The notes beneath the pieces are model-generated. The model saw only the letters and a list, made by a program, of their open reading frames with translations. It made no database searches and had not been told where the DNA came from. The position numbers and the translations under genes were made by a program. A stretch of DNA of 64,000 nt. Source: an uncultured Bacteroidales bacterium. Lineage in GTDB: Bacteria > Bacteroidota > Bacteroidia > Bacteroidales > UBA932. The stretch lies in the NCBI GenBank assembly GCA_900320795.1, contig ONTQ01000001.1:1-64000 (forward strand), written 5' to 3'. Shown here in pieces: positions 9,974-19,332 of the stretch; the stretch's first letter is position 1; each line of letters starts with the position of its first letter.

Positions 9974-10008
9974 GTAAAAGGTCTGCTTTTTTCCAGCAGA
10001 CCTTTTGC
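9974..10008. terminator. Bidirectional terminator between pfkA and lpxK
   Basis: Arms at 9974-9986 and 9996-10008 pair in 12 of 13 positions, with a T-rich loop. The arm core AAAAGGTCTGC is shared with the hairpins at 21221-21255 and 21296-21330, so it belongs to a recurring terminator type. Confidence 0.85.
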
Positions 10009-10017
10009 ACTTTCCTA

Positions 10018-11001
10018 TCAAGCCAGGACCTCAGCGAAGGCCGTTTCCTCTTCCGGAGTGAGGAAGACGGCTTCGATGGGAACGTAGAAGAGGCGTCTGC
10101 GGACGGCTTCGGGCATGTTTTTGCAGTCCCGGAGCCGCTGCGCATCTTTCTCGGTGGTCATGAGGCAGGCCGTGGGCTGCTTCTTCACGGCCGATGCCAT
10201 TCTGCGGACATCGGCCCGGGTGTAGGTGTGGTGGTCCGGCATCTCAAGACTCCGGCCGATTTTGTAAGAATCCGAAAGATAATTCAGGAACAGTTTGTTG
10301 TGGGCAATGCCGGTGATGAGGGTGCAGTGTTTGGAATAAACATAGTGCGGGTCTGCATCCGGAAAAACGCCGACGGGGGCCGTGTAGCGGAGGGTGGTGA
10401 AGAAGAGGGGCTGTTCGGTCCTCAGTTTCAGTTGCTTACGCCACTGCTCCCGTTCCTGGTCGTCCAGGAAGGCGGGACACTTGGTCACCACCACGACATC
10501 GGCCTTTCTGAGGCGGGAAGGGAGGTCCCTCAGGTGGCCCCAGGGATAGAGCCGGTCCTTGAAAACGGGGTGGTTGTAATCTACCAGCACGATGCTCAGC
10601 GTGGGCCTGAGGCGGCGGTACTGGAAGGCATCGTCCAGCACGATGACCCCGGCGCCCTTGAGCTCCTCGCATCCGTGGATGCGGTCTTTATCCACGGCGA
10701 CGGTGATGTCGGGGAATTTCCGGGCAATCTGGACGGGCTCGTCACCAAATTGAAGGGCCGATCCGTCGTGGGGAACAATCTGGAAGCCTTTGGACTTTCG
10801 TTTATACCCCCGGGAAAGGACGGCCGGCTGTTTCCACTGTGCAATGAGCATACGCAGAATCATTTCCACATGGGGCGTCTTCCCTGTTCCGCCGGCAGTT
10901 ACATTGCCGACGCAAATAGTAGGAACTACCGGGGAGAAACTTTTTTTCCAGCCCTTATCGTAAAAGAGATGCCTTATTCTAAGCGCGAGTCCGTAAATCA
11001 T
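10018..11001 (-). CDS. lpxK: Tetraacyldisaccharide 4'-kinase
   Basis: A 327-residue inner-membrane-associated kinase that adds the 4'-phosphate to the lipid A disaccharide precursor. The Walker A-like segment VGNVTAGGTGKTP and the conserved LSRGYKRKSKG and VLDDAFQYRRL stretches identify LpxK. An amphipathic or membrane-anchoring N-terminal helix is present. It indicates a Gram-negative cell making lipid A. The start codon is only six bases from a divergent TATCTTTG promoter element, implying an almost leaderless message. Confidence 0.95.
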   Translation of the reverse strand: MIYGLALRIRHLFYDKGWKKSFSPVVPTICVGNVTAGGTGKTPHVEMILRMLIAQWKQPAVLSRGYKRKSKGFQIVPHDGSALQFGDEPVQIARKFPDITVAVDKDRIHGCEELKGAGVIVLDDAFQYRRLRPTLSIVLVDYNHPVFKDRLYPWGHLRDLPSRLRKADVVVVTKCPAFLDDQEREQWRKQLKLRTEQPLFFTTLRYTAPVGVFPDADPHYVYSKHCTLITGIAHNKLFLNYLSDSYKIGRSLEMPDHHTYTRADVRRMASAVKKQPTACLMTTEKDAQRLRDCKNMPEAVRRRLFYVPIEAVFLTPEEETAFAEVLA

Positions 11002-11007
11002 AACCTA

Positions 11008-11036
11008 CAAAGATAACATTATTTTGTCTATCTTTG
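11008..11036. promoter_or_regulatory. Face-to-face promoters for lpxK and dus
   Basis: CAAAGATA (11008-11015, minus-strand TATCTTTG for lpxK) and TATCTTTG (11029-11036, for dus) lie 13 bases apart as an inverted pair. Each -7 element ends six to eight bases from its start codon. Simultaneous occupancy looks impossible, so the two transcripts may exclude one another. Confidence 0.7.
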
Positions 11037-11044
11037 CACGCGAA

Positions 11045-12079
11045 ATGAAAATCGGAAACATAGATTTGGGGGAGAGGCCGGTTACCCTGGCGCCCATGGA
11101 GGACGTTACCGACGCATCTTTCCGCATCCTTTGCCGGGAGGCGGGCGCCGCCATGGTCACTACGGAATTCGTGAGTTCCGACGGCCTGGTGCGGGATGTC
11201 GGAAAAACCATCGCCAAGATGCACACCCTGGAGGAAGAAGCCCCGGTGGCCGTGCAAATCTACGGCAGCATCCCGGAGGCCATGGTGGACGCGGCGCGGA
11301 TGGCCGCCAACGCCAAAGAACTCGCCGGAGGCCACGGGGCCGATATCGTCGATATCAACTTCGGCTGCCCGGTTTCCAAAATCGCCGGCCGCGGTGCGGG
11401 CAGCGGCATGATGCGTGAGCCCGAAAAGATGGTGGCCATCACCAAGGCCATCGTGGAGGCCATCCCCGACAAGCCCGTCACAGTGAAAACCCGCCTGGGC
11501 TGGGACGAGGGCTCCAAAATCATCGTGGAACTGGCCGAAAGGCTGCAGGATGTGGGCATATCGGCCCTCACCATCCATGGCCGCACCCGCTGCCAGATGT
11601 ACAAGGGAGAGGCCGATTGGACGCTTATCGGCGCGGTGAAAAACAATCCCCGGATGCACATCCCCATCATCGGAAACGGCGATATCAACAGTGCTTTGAA
11701 AGCCAGGGAGGCCTTTGACCGCTACGGCGTGGACGGCATCATGGTGGGCCGTGCCAGTTTCGGCCACCCGTGGATTTTTACGGAAATCCGGCACCTGCTG
11801 GACACCGGTGCAGAACTACCGCCCATGAGCGTACGGGACCGCGTGGCCCTGGCCAAACGGCACTTCCAACTGTCCCTGGACCTCAAGGGCCCCGTGACCG
11901 GCGTCTATGAAATGCGCCGCCACCTGTCATGTTACTTCAAGGGGCTGCGGGATTTCAAGGATACCCGCATCAAACTGGTCACCTCCAAGGATCCGGAAGA
12001 GATTTTTGCCACCCTGGATTACGTAGCGGAGCGCTGGGGCGCCGAGACCCCGGCGGTGGAAGGCGTGTATGGGTTATAA
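11045..12079 (+). CDS. dus: tRNA-dihydrouridine synthase
   Basis: A 344-residue FMN-dependent enzyme reducing uridines in tRNA D-loops. It has the conserved APMEDVTDASFR start, the catalytic cysteine in INFGCPVSK, the HGRTR substrate segment and the GNGDI and MVGRASFG phosphate-binding loops. The overall pattern is closest to DusB. The ATG at 11045 is chosen over an upstream TTG because that codon precedes the promoter -7 element. Confidence 0.93.
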   Translation: MKIGNIDLGERPVTLAPMEDVTDASFRILCREAGAAMVTTEFVSSDGLVRDVGKTIAKMHTLEEEAPVAVQIYGSIPEAMVDAARMAANAKELAGGHGADIVDINFGCPVSKIAGRGAGSGMMREPEKMVAITKAIVEAIPDKPVTVKTRLGWDEGSKIIVELAERLQDVGISALTIHGRTRCQMYKGEADWTLIGAVKNNPRMHIPIIGNGDINSALKAREAFDRYGVDGIMVGRASFGHPWIFTEIRHLLDTGAELPPMSVRDRVALAKRHFQLSLDLKGPVTGVYEMRRHLSCYFKGLRDFKDTRIKLVTSKDPEEIFATLDYVAERWGAETPAVEGVYGL

Positions 12080-12081
12080 TA

Positions 12082-12113
12082 TTTGGTTTTCTCCCAAATA
12101 ATTGCTACCTTTG
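12082..12113 (+). promoter_or_regulatory. Promoter of the rplM operon
   Basis: TTTG (12082-12085), a 20-base spacer and TACCTTTG (12106-12113). The start of transcription is expected near 12119, leaving a leader of roughly 55 bases. Confidence 0.75.
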
Positions 12114-12174
12114 CGGTCCCTCTGATTACGGGGGGATCGCAACTTTTTATGTTAAACCATTAATTATCAAGACA
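12114..12174 (+). promoter_or_regulatory. Possible ribosomal-protein leader of rplM
   Basis: The segment can form a stem between GCGGTCCC (12113-12120) and GGGATCGC further on. Autoregulatory L13 leaders are known in Bacteroidia, and this position fits, but the stem partly overlaps the promoter end and I cannot confirm a match to the known motif. Confidence 0.35.
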
Positions 12175-12627
12175 GTGGACACACTTAGCTACAAAACAGT
12201 TTCCCTGAATAAGGCAACTGTGAACAAGGAGTGGCTCGTCATTGATGCAACCGACCTCGTGCTCGGTCGCCTGGCTTCCCGCGTCGCCATGGTGCTGCGT
12301 GGCAAGAACAAGCCCGGCTTCACCCCGCATGTGGACTGTGGTGACAACGTCATCATCGTGAATGCCGAAAAGATCCGTCTCACCGGCAAGAAGATGACCG
12401 ACCGCGTTTACACCCGCTACACCGGCTATCCCGGTGGCCAGCGCTTCACCACCCCGCGCGAGATCCTTGCAAAAAGACCCGCCGAACTCATCCGTCGGTC
12501 TGTGAAGGGCATGCTCCCGAAGACCCGTCTTGGTGACAAGCTCATCAACAACCTGTATGTTTATGCAGGTCCCGAGCACCCGCACCAGGCCCAGAATCCC
12601 AAAACCATTAAGTTTAACGAAATCTAA
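12175..12627 (+). CDS. rplM: 50S ribosomal protein L13
   Basis: A 150-residue ribosomal protein. The GTG at 12175 is chosen because the Bacteroidales protein begins with a sequence like this one (MDTLSYKTVSLNKATVNKEW) and no in-frame ATG lies nearby. Conserved features include LGRLASRVAMVLRGK, the FTPHVDCGDNVIIVNA segment and YTGYPGG. It is the first gene of rplM-rpsI-rpsB-tsf and starts after its own promoter. Confidence 0.96.
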   Translation: MDTLSYKTVSLNKATVNKEWLVIDATDLVLGRLASRVAMVLRGKNKPGFTPHVDCGDNVIIVNAEKIRLTGKKMTDRVYTRYTGYPGGQRFTTPREILAKRPAELIRRSVKGMLPKTRLGDKLINNLYVYAGPEHPHQAQNPKTIKFNEI

Positions 12628-12636
12628 ACAGAGCAC

Positions 12637-13026
12637 ATGGAACAGAAACACGCCCTTGGAAGACGTAAATCAGCTGTCGCTCGTGTTTATGTAGTACCCG
12701 GTACGGGCAAGTTCGTCATCAACGAGCGCCCCATGGAAGAGTACTTCAAGGAGGGAACCCTCCAGTACATCGCCAATCAGGCCCTCGAGGTCACCGGTAC
12801 TGCAGGTCAGTTTGACATCAAGGTTACCCTCGTAGGTGGTGGTACCAAAGGTCAGGCCGAAGCCGTTCGTCTCGGAATCGCCCGCGCTCTGTGCGAGGTG
12901 GACAAAGAGGCTTACCGCTCCACGCTGAAGGCCGCCGGCTTCCTCACCCGCGACGCCCGCGAAGTCGAGCGTAAGAAACCCGGTCAGCCTGGCGCACGTC
13001 GTCGCTTCCAGTTCAGTAAGCGTTAA
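12637..13026 (+). CDS. rpsI: 30S ribosomal protein S9
   Basis: A 129-residue ribosomal protein whose basic C-terminal tail (GARRRFQFSKR) reaches the decoding centre. The start MEQKHALGRRKSAVARVYV and the GGGTKGQAEAVRLGIARAL segment are diagnostic. It lies nine bases after rplM, the usual pairing. Confidence 0.97.
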   Translation: MEQKHALGRRKSAVARVYVVPGTGKFVINERPMEEYFKEGTLQYIANQALEVTGTAGQFDIKVTLVGGGTKGQAEAVRLGIARALCEVDKEAYRSTLKAAGFLTRDAREVERKKPGQPGARRRFQFSKR

Positions 13027-13212
13027 TCGCTTCTTCTGGTTTTACGTCAGCACGGCTTTGGTATTCATCAAATCCTGAGATCCCGGTGAGGATGAGAATC
13101 TTCCCGAGCTACAAAAAGGATTGCCGGGCCGCGAAAAAATTTCGGAGATGAAACAAGGTTTCCTACTCCGGATTGATGAAAGAGTTATAAAAACAAAGAC
13201 ACAAACAAACCC
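13027..13212 (+). promoter_or_regulatory. Structured 186-base leader before rpsB
   Basis: Gene-free gap inside the ribosomal protein operon. It contains a clear nested hairpin at 13143-13170 (outer arms CGGAG/CTCCG, inner arms GAAAC/GTTTC). Further pairing is possible around 13080-13130. No good TAnnTTTG promoter was seen, so it is more likely an internal regulatory leader, for example for S2 autoregulation, or a processing site. The function is inferred from position only. Confidence 0.45.
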
Positions 13213-14031
13213 ATGTCTAGAACAAATTTCGAACAGTTGCTTGATGCAGGCGCACACTTCGGCCACCTGGCCCGCAAGTGGAACCCCAAGATGGCTCCGT
13301 ATATCTTCGTAGAGAGGAACGGAATCCACATCATCGACCTGCACAAGACCGTCGTCAAAATTGACGAGGCAGCCGAGGTCCTCAAGGAAATGGCCCGCAG
13401 CGGTCGCAAGGTCCTCTTCGTTGCCACCAAGAAACAGGCTAAGGACGTAGTCGCCGAAAAGGCCGCTTCCGTCAATATGCCTTCCGTGACCGAGCGTTGG
13501 CCGGGCGGTATGCTTACCAACTTCCCCACCATTCGCAAGGCCGTCAAGAAAATGAACACCATCGACAAGATGAAGGAAGATGGCACCTTCGAGAAACTCG
13601 CCAAGCGTGAGCGCCTCCAGGTGGAGCGCCAGCGGGCCAAGCTGGAGAAGAACCTCGGTTCTATCCGCGACATGTCCCGTCTCCCGAGCGCCCTTTTCGT
13701 GGTCGATATTCAGAAAGAGGCCAATGCCGTTAAGGAGGCCGTTCGTCTGAACATTCCGGTTATCGCTATGGTTGATACATGTTGCGATCCCACGCCCATT
13801 GATTACATGATTCCGGCAAACGACGATTCCACGAAGTCCATCGAGCTCATCATGGATGTGATGTGCCAGGCCATCAACGAAGGTCTCGAAGAGCGCAAGC
13901 TCGAGAAGGAGAAAGAGGCCGAGGCTGCTCCCGCCCAGGAAACTGAGGCTGCCGCCCCCGCCAAGAAGCTCCGCTCCCGCCGCGCCCCCAAGGCCGAGGC
14001 CGTGGAAGCTCCTGCTACCACCGAAGAGTAA
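13213..14031 (+). CDS. rpsB: 30S ribosomal protein S2
   Basis: A 272-residue protein. The N-terminus NFEQLLDAGAHFGHLARKWNP and the later ERWPGGMLTNF and PVIAMVDTCCDPTPIDYMIP segments are typical of S2. The last 40 or so residues form an Ala/Glu/Lys-rich tail (from about residue 230) that is common in Bacteroidota S2 proteins. It is followed closely by tsf, as in most bacteria. Confidence 0.97.
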   Translation: MSRTNFEQLLDAGAHFGHLARKWNPKMAPYIFVERNGIHIIDLHKTVVKIDEAAEVLKEMARSGRKVLFVATKKQAKDVVAEKAASVNMPSVTERWPGGMLTNFPTIRKAVKKMNTIDKMKEDGTFEKLAKRERLQVERQRAKLEKNLGSIRDMSRLPSALFVVDIQKEANAVKEAVRLNIPVIAMVDTCCDPTPIDYMIPANDDSTKSIELIMDVMCQAINEGLEERKLEKEKEAEAAPAQETEAAAPAKKLRSRRAPKAEAVEAPATTEE

Positions 14032-14054
14032 TTAACCTTTAAAAGCAAGTAATT

Positions 14055-15053
14055 ATGGCTATCTCTTTAGCAGATATCAAGAAACTCCGCGACATGACCA
14101 GCGCCGGCATGATGGACTGCAAGAAGGCACTCGAAGAAGCTGCCGGTGATTTCAAGCGCGCTGTTGAAATCCTTCGCGAGAAAGGTAAATCCACCCTCGC
14201 CAAGCGCGGTGACAACGAGACCACCCAGGGTGCTGTCCTCAGCCGCGTAAACGGCGGAAAGGCCATCCTCGTCTGCCTCGGTTGCGAGACCGACTTCGTG
14301 GCCGCCACCCCGGACTTCAAAGCCCTCTCCGGCAACATTGCCGATGCCGCTATCGCCGCTTTCCCGGCCAGCGCAGAGGAACTGAAGGCTGTGAAACTTG
14401 CAGATGGTTACTCCATCGAGGAAGACATCACCAACCAGGCCGGTAAGACCGGAGAGAAGCACGTGCTGGCTTTCTACGGCGCCCTCGAGGCTCCGTTCGT
14501 GAGCGAATATGTGCACTTCAACGGCAAGCTCGGCGCCATCGTCGCTTTCTCCAAGGAAGTTCCGGCCGATATCGCCCGCGGTATCGCCATGCAGGTGGCT
14601 TCCATGAATCCCGTGGCTGTGGACGCCGCTTCCGTTCCTGCCGATGTCATCGAGTCTGAAAAGACCGTTGCCATCCAGAAGACCAAGGACGAGCAGGTTC
14701 AGAAGGCTGTGGACAACGCTCTCAAAAAGGCCGGCATCAACCCCGCCCACGTTGACAGCGAAGACCACATCGAGTCCAACACCGCCAAGGGCTGGCTCAC
14801 CGCTGAGCAGGCCCAGCAGGCCCGTGAGATCATTGCCAAGGTGGGAGAAGAAACCCTTGCTTCCCTCGCCAACAAGGAGCAGATGATCAACGGTATCGTC
14901 AACGGACGTATCCAGAAGTTCCTGAAGGAGAACACCCTCTTGGAGCAGGAATACCAGTTGTCCGACGACAAGAAGACCGTGAAGGAAGCCCTTGCCGCTG
15001 CCGATAAGGAAGCCAAGGTCGTTGCCTTCAAGCGTTTCTCCCTCGCCGACTAA
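14055..15053 (+). CDS. tsf: Elongation factor Ts
   Basis: A 332-residue guanine nucleotide exchange factor for EF-Tu. It begins with a UBA-like domain (IKKLRDMTSAGMMDCKKALE) carrying the signature used to identify EF-Ts, then NFVA-like core segments (LGCETDFVAATPDFKAL), two subdomains and a C-terminal helix. The length matches other Bacteroidales. It is the last gene of the operon and is followed by a terminator. Confidence 0.97.
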   Translation: MAISLADIKKLRDMTSAGMMDCKKALEEAAGDFKRAVEILREKGKSTLAKRGDNETTQGAVLSRVNGGKAILVCLGCETDFVAATPDFKALSGNIADAAIAAFPASAEELKAVKLADGYSIEEDITNQAGKTGEKHVLAFYGALEAPFVSEYVHFNGKLGAIVAFSKEVPADIARGIAMQVASMNPVAVDAASVPADVIESEKTVAIQKTKDEQVQKAVDNALKKAGINPAHVDSEDHIESNTAKGWLTAEQAQQAREIIAKVGEETLASLANKEQMINGIVNGRIQKFLKENTLLEQEYQLSDDKKTVKEALAAADKEAKVVAFKRFSLAD

Positions 15054-15075
15054 AAAGTCCAAATGGTGAAAAAAC

Positions 15076-15105
15076 AAGTGGCTGTCCATTCGGGCAGCCA
15101 CTTTT
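15076..15105 (+). terminator. Terminator after tsf
   Basis: Arms AAGTGGCTG (15076-15084) and CAGCCACTT (15096-15104) with extra pairs near the loop, ending in a T run. It follows the last gene of the ribosomal protein operon. Confidence 0.82.
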
Positions 15106-15148
15106 ATTGTCATCCTGAACTCCATTTTGTCATCCTGAACGAAGTGAA
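15106..15148. repeat. Two partial copies of the dispersed repeat
   Basis: TTGTCATCCTGAAC occurs twice (15107 and 15127). The second copy continues as GAAGTGAAGGATC, the reverse orientation of the element at 6312-6341. It fills the gap between tsf and galM. Confidence 0.75.
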
Positions 15149-15152
15149 GGAT

Positions 15153-16280
15153 CTACTTCACGCCGAAGGCGAAGATGCAATGGCTGGAGTAGGTTTCTCC
15201 GGGCCGGAGTACGGCAGAGGGCCAGTCGGCCTTGTTGGGCGTGTCGGGATAGTGCTGGGTTTCCAGGCAGATGGCGCTGCGGAAGGGATAGGCGATGCCT
15301 TTCTTGCCCACCACGGTGCCGTCCAGGAAATTGCCGGAATACACCTGGATGCCAGGCTCGTCGGTATAGACTTTAAGGTCTATGCCGGTGGCCGGACAGT
15401 ACAGTTCGGCGGCGACGGCCTTGATATTTCCGTCGGTGTCCAGGACCCAGTTGTGGTCATAACCGTGGCCGTTGCGGATTTGCTTGCAGGTGGGATGGTT
15501 GATATCCTGACCGATGCGCTTGGGCTGCGTGAAGTTAACGGGGAAGTCTCCGACGGCGCGGATTTCGCCCGTGGTCATAAAGGTGCTGTCCACCGGGGTG
15601 AAATGGGAGGCGTTCACATACAGGATGTCGTCCTCGATGCTGTGGGTGGCCGGTTCTCCGGAGAGGTTGAAATACGCGTGATTGGTCATATTGATGACGG
15701 TGGCCTTGTCGGTGACCGCCTCATAGGCGATGTCGATGGCATTGTCCGGTGTGAGCGTATAGGTAACGAGGGCCGTCACCGTTCCGGGGAAGCCGTTGTC
15801 TCCGTCAGGCGATACCAGACGCAGTTTGACGTGCTTGGCATCGGCCTCGACGGCCTGGTAGGCGCGGTACTGCCAGCCGGTAGGGCCGCCGTGAAGGCAA
15901 TGGCCGTAGTTGTTCTGCGGCAGTTGGTATGCTACGCCGTCGAGCGTAAACCGTCCCTGGTTGATGCGGTTGGCATATCGGCCGATGGCGGCGCCGAAAT
16001 CCGTCTGGTTGTTCTGGGGATAATAATCGCTGATTTTGTCAAAGCCCAGCACGACATCCCGCATCTCCCCGTCTTTGTCCGGGACCAGAATGGACACGAT
16101 ACGTCCGCCGAAATTGGTGATGCACACTTCCATTCCGGACTCGTTGGTGAGGGTATAGAGGGCCGTGCTGTCCGTCTCGAAATCCTTGGGATTGAGCCCC
16201 GAGCGGGTGAGCCCGGCCTTGGGGGTGCAGGCGGCCAGGACAGCCGCTGCCGCAAAGACAAATAGAATTGTTTTTTTCAT
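15153..16280 (-). CDS. galM: Secreted lipoprotein aldose 1-epimerase (mutarotase)
   Basis: A 375-residue enzyme interconverting alpha and beta anomers of aldoses. The start at 16280 gives a lipoprotein signal (MKKTILFVFAAAAVLAAC), so the mature enzyme is probably periplasmic and lipid-anchored. Conserved parts include NFGGRIVSILVPDKDGE, the ANRINQGRF segment, HGGPTGW with a catalytic histidine, NMTNHAYFNL, and the C-terminal LETQHYPD region. It is divergent from the arabinofuranosidase gene and fits with sugar release and uptake in this block. Confidence 0.93.
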   Translation of the reverse strand: MKKTILFVFAAAAVLAACTPKAGLTRSGLNPKDFETDSTALYTLTNESGMEVCITNFGGRIVSILVPDKDGEMRDVVLGFDKISDYYPQNNQTDFGAAIGRYANRINQGRFTLDGVAYQLPQNNYGHCLHGGPTGWQYRAYQAVEADAKHVKLRLVSPDGDNGFPGTVTALVTYTLTPDNAIDIAYEAVTDKATVINMTNHAYFNLSGEPATHSIEDDILYVNASHFTPVDSTFMTTGEIRAVGDFPVNFTQPKRIGQDINHPTCKQIRNGHGYDHNWVLDTDGNIKAVAAELYCPATGIDLKVYTDEPGIQVYSGNFLDGTVVGKKGIAYPFRSAICLETQHYPDTPNKADWPSAVLRPGETYSSHCIFAFGVK

Positions 16281-16308
16281 GGGAGCCGTCGTTTGTTTTA
16301 AATTTATC

Positions 16309-16326
16309 CAAAGATACTTATTTTTG
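16309..16326. promoter_or_regulatory. Divergent promoter elements for galM and the GH51 gene
   Basis: CAAAGATA (16309-16316, minus-strand TATCTTTG) faces galM, and TATTTTTG (16319-16326) faces the arabinofuranosidase gene. Only two bases separate them, so both sugar genes may be controlled jointly. Confidence 0.65.
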
Positions 16327-16346
16327 CAGGAGAAATAACCACAATT

Positions 16347-17876
16347 ATGAAAAAGATTCTTTTCCTCACCCTTCTGTCGCTTGCCTTCACCGCCCGGGCA
16401 CAAGTGGTGGTCTCCGTCCATGAAACGGCAACGGACCAGCCTGTCATTCCGGCCGAAATCTACGGCCAGTTCTCCGAACATCTTGGCCGATGCATCTACG
16501 AAGGCATCTGGGTGGGGGAAGATTCTTCCATCCCTAACGTAAACGGATACCGCACCGACGTGACAGATGCCCTCAAGGCCCTCAAAATTCCCGTTCTGCG
16601 CTGGCCCGGAGGCTGTTTTGCCGATGAATACCACTGGATGGACGGTATCGGCCCCAGGGAAAACCGCCCCAAACTGGTGAACAACAACTGGGGCGGCACG
16701 GTGGAGGACAACTCCTTCGGGACGCACGAGTTCCTGAACCTGTGCGAACTGCTGGGCTCCGAACCCTACATCTGCGGCAACGTGGGCAGCGGAACGGTGG
16801 CCGAACTGGCCAAATGGGTGGAATATATGACCGCTGAAAACGGCTCCATGGCCGAACTTCGGGCCAGGAACGGCCGCAAGGAACCCTGGAAAGTCAAGTA
16901 CCTGGGAGTGGGCAACGAAAACTGGGGCTGCGGCGGAGAGATGACGGCCCAGTATTACTCCGATGTCTATAAGCGCTATGCCCTCTATGCCCGCAACCAC
17001 TCCGGCAACCAACTCTTCAAAATCGCCTGCGGCGCTTCGGAAAGGGACTATGAGTGGACCCGAACCCTTATGAAAAACGCCCGCTGGAATATGTCCGGCC
17101 TGTCTTTACACTACTACACCGTCCCGGACTGGAACAACAAGAAATCGGCCACGGATTTCACCCCGGAGGAGTACTATAACCTCCTTACAGACACCTATGC
17201 CATCGAAGAAATCCTGACCAACCACATCGCCATTATGGACGCGTATGATCCGGAGCGGAAGGTTGCCCTCATCCTGGACGAATGGGGCACCTGGTACGAT
17301 GTGGAGCCCGGTACCAACCCCGGCCACCTGTTCCAGCAGAACACCATGCGGGATGCGATGGTGGCCGCCATCAACCTGAATATTTTCCACAAGCATACCG
17401 GCCGGCTCAAGATGGCCAACATCGCCCAGATGGTGAATGTGCTGCAGGCGATGATTCTGACGGACGGTCCCCGGATGATTCTCACGCCCACCTATCACGT
17501 GTTCCGGATGTTCAATGTCCACCAGAACGCCCGCCTGGTCCCCTCGGAGGCCCGCTGCGGAACCATCGTATCGGCCAGTGGAGAGATTATGCCTTCCTTC
17601 AGCCAGTCCGTTTCCCGGGACCGGAACGGCCTCCTGCACGTGTCCCTGGCCAACCCTTATCTGGACAAGGCCGTGAAAGTGGAGGTGGAGTTTGACGAGT
17701 TTCGTCCCAAAGCCGTCAGCGGTGAAATCCTGAAGGCTTCTACCATCACGGCACACAACGAGTTCGGCAAGGCCCCCGCCGTTGCCCCGGCCGATTTCCG
17801 GGATGCGAAGGTGAACGGAAAAAAACTGACGCTCACCTTGCCGGCGGCGTCAGTCGTAGTGTTGGAAGTGAAATAA
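16347..17876 (+). CDS. Exported GH51 alpha-L-arabinofuranosidase
   Basis: A 509-residue glycosidase that removes arabinofuranosyl side chains from plant polysaccharides. The signal peptide [18 protein letters not shown] directs export. The (beta/alpha)8 barrel carries the acid/base glutamate in [10 protein letters not shown] (about residue 191) and the nucleophile in LILDEWGTW (Glu312). [13 protein letters not shown] and a C-terminal beta-sandwich are also typical of GH51. Neighbouring mutarotase, sugar porter and transketolase suggest the released arabinose feeds the pentose phosphate pathway. It converges on the transporter gene with only four bases between the stops. Confidence 0.94.
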   Translation: MKKILFLTLLSLAFTARAQVVVSVHETATDQPVIPAEIYGQFSEHLGRCIYEGIWVGEDSSIPNVNGYRTDVTDALKALKIPVLRWPGGCFADEYHWMDGIGPRENRPKLVNNNWGGTVEDNSFGTHEFLNLCELLGSEPYICGNVGSGTVAELAKWVEYMTAENGSMAELRARNGRKEPWKVKYLGVGNENWGCGGEMTAQYYSDVYKRYALYARNHSGNQLFKIACGASERDYEWTRTLMKNARWNMSGLSLHYYTVPDWNNKKSATDFTPEEYYNLLTDTYAIEEILTNHIAIMDAYDPERKVALILDEWGTWYDVEPGTNPGHLFQQNTMRDAMVAAINLNIFHKHTGRLKMANIAQMVNVLQAMILTDGPRMILTPTYHVFRMFNVHQNARLVPSEARCGTIVSASGEIMPSFSQSVSRDRNGLLHVSLANPYLDKAVKVEVEFDEFRPKAVSGEILKASTITAHNEFGKAPAVAPADFRDAKVNGKKLTLTLPAASVVVLEVK

Positions 17877-17880
17877 CGGC

Positions 17881-19305
17881 TTATTTCCTGCTCCGCCACA
17901 GGGCGGTCATTTCTTCCAGCGTCTTGCCCTTGGTTTCGGGAACCAGTTTCCATACGAATACCGCGGCAATGAGGCAGATGACTCCATACAGGGCGTAGGC
18001 GAAGAACGGGCTGCGCGTGTACATGGGTACGAAGGTGGAACTCACGATGAAGTTGAAAATCCACTGGAAGGCCACCGCCCAGGCCGTTGCCTGGCTGCGG
18101 ATGGTATTGGGGAACAACTCCGAAATGTACACCCAGCAGATGGGGCCCCAACTGAACATAAAGCAGGCGCTGTACAGCATGATGCTGATGACAGGGACCA
18201 GGGCGGGCAGGCTCACCACATTGGAAAGGGCCACGCCCAGGGCCCCCAGCGCCATCCCCAGCGAACCGGTGATGAGAAGGGGCTTCCGGCCCAGTTTCTC
18301 CACGGTGAAAACGGCCACCAGGGTGAAGGAAATGTTGATGACGCCCATAATCACGGTGAAGAGCATATTGTTGCTCACGCCCATGGATTCGAAGATGCGC
18401 GGGGCGAAGTACAGCACGGCATTGATGCCGATAATCTGCTGGAAGACGCTGAGCATGCAGCCGATGAACACCACCATGAAGCCATAGGCGAACAGATGCT
18501 CGTGTTTTTTGTGGCTGTCCTGCTGAAGGGAGGCCTTGATTTCCAGCAGAATATCGTTGGCGCGCTGCTCTCCGTTGATTCGGGCCAGGACATCGAAGGC
18601 CTTGGGGGCCTGTCCGTGCATGGCCAGGTAACGCGGCGTTTCGGGAACCAGCAGGATGAGGAGGGCAAAAAGCGTGGCGGGCACGGCCTCCGACACGAAC
18701 ATCACTCTCCAGCCGACGGCATTGGTCCAGGCCACCACCTCGGGGTCGCCGGCGTGGCTCCGGATAATGAGGAAATTCACGAAATAGACCACCAGTTGGC
18801 CGAAGATGATGGCGAACTGGTTCCAGGAAACCAGCGTTCCCCGCTTGGACGCCGGCGACACTTCCGCGATATACATAGGGCAAAGGGCCGATGCCAGGCC
18901 CACGCCGATGCCGCCCAGGATGCGGTAGCCGTTGAAGGCCACGAGGAGGCTCCGGCAGGCGACGCCTTTCTCAAAGAACAGGAATTCCGGATAATACGAG
19001 CCCAGTGCGCTCAGAAGGAACAGGATACCGGCCACGAAAAGGGATTTCTTACGGCCCAGGCGGGAAGCCAGGAAACCGGAAATAAGTGCGCCGATGATGC
19101 AGCCGATGAGGGCGCTGGAGGTGGTGAACCCGTGCAGGCCGGCGGTGTACGTAAAATCTGTAGCGCCCTGGAAGAAGGCCTGGAGGCCTTTCTCGGCACC
19201 GGAAATGACGGCTGTGTCGTAGCCGAATAAAAGTCCGCCGATAACTGCGACCAGTACAATCCCGGCCAGATAAGCGGAACTGCCGTTCTTTTTGTAATTG
19301 CTCAT
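17881..19305 (-). CDS. xylE: Sugar:proton symporter of the XylE/GLUT type
   Basis: A 474-residue major facilitator family protein with 12 predicted helices. Sugar-porter signatures are GGLLFGYDTAVISGA (helix 1), ASRLGRKK between helices 2 and 3, YRILGGIGVGLASALCPMYIAEVSP, a PETPRYL motif before the central loop, QQIIGINAVLYFAP (helix 7) and PETKGKTLEEM at the C-terminus. The match to XylE suggests xylose, but arabinose or glucose are possible given the neighbours. The gene name follows homology, not proven specificity. Confidence 0.88.
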   Translation of the reverse strand: MSNYKKNGSSAYLAGIVLVAVIGGLLFGYDTAVISGAEKGLQAFFQGATDFTYTAGLHGFTTSSALIGCIIGALISGFLASRLGRKKSLFVAGILFLLSALGSYYPEFLFFEKGVACRSLLVAFNGYRILGGIGVGLASALCPMYIAEVSPASKRGTLVSWNQFAIIFGQLVVYFVNFLIIRSHAGDPEVVAWTNAVGWRVMFVSEAVPATLFALLILLVPETPRYLAMHGQAPKAFDVLARINGEQRANDILLEIKASLQQDSHKKHEHLFAYGFMVVFIGCMLSVFQQIIGINAVLYFAPRIFESMGVSNNMLFTVIMGVINISFTLVAVFTVEKLGRKPLLITGSLGMALGALGVALSNVVSLPALVPVISIMLYSACFMFSWGPICWVYISELFPNTIRSQATAWAVAFQWIFNFIVSSTFVPMYTRSPFFAYALYGVICLIAAVFVWKLVPETKGKTLEEMTALWRSRK

Positions 19306-19332
19306 TGCCTTTTTAGAATCAAAGTTTCTTTA

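Noticed and set aside
15153..17012. A 619-codon version of GalM extending far upstream
   Set aside because: The extension runs antisense through the arabinofuranosidase gene; the start at 16280 gives a clean lipoprotein signal after a promoter element.
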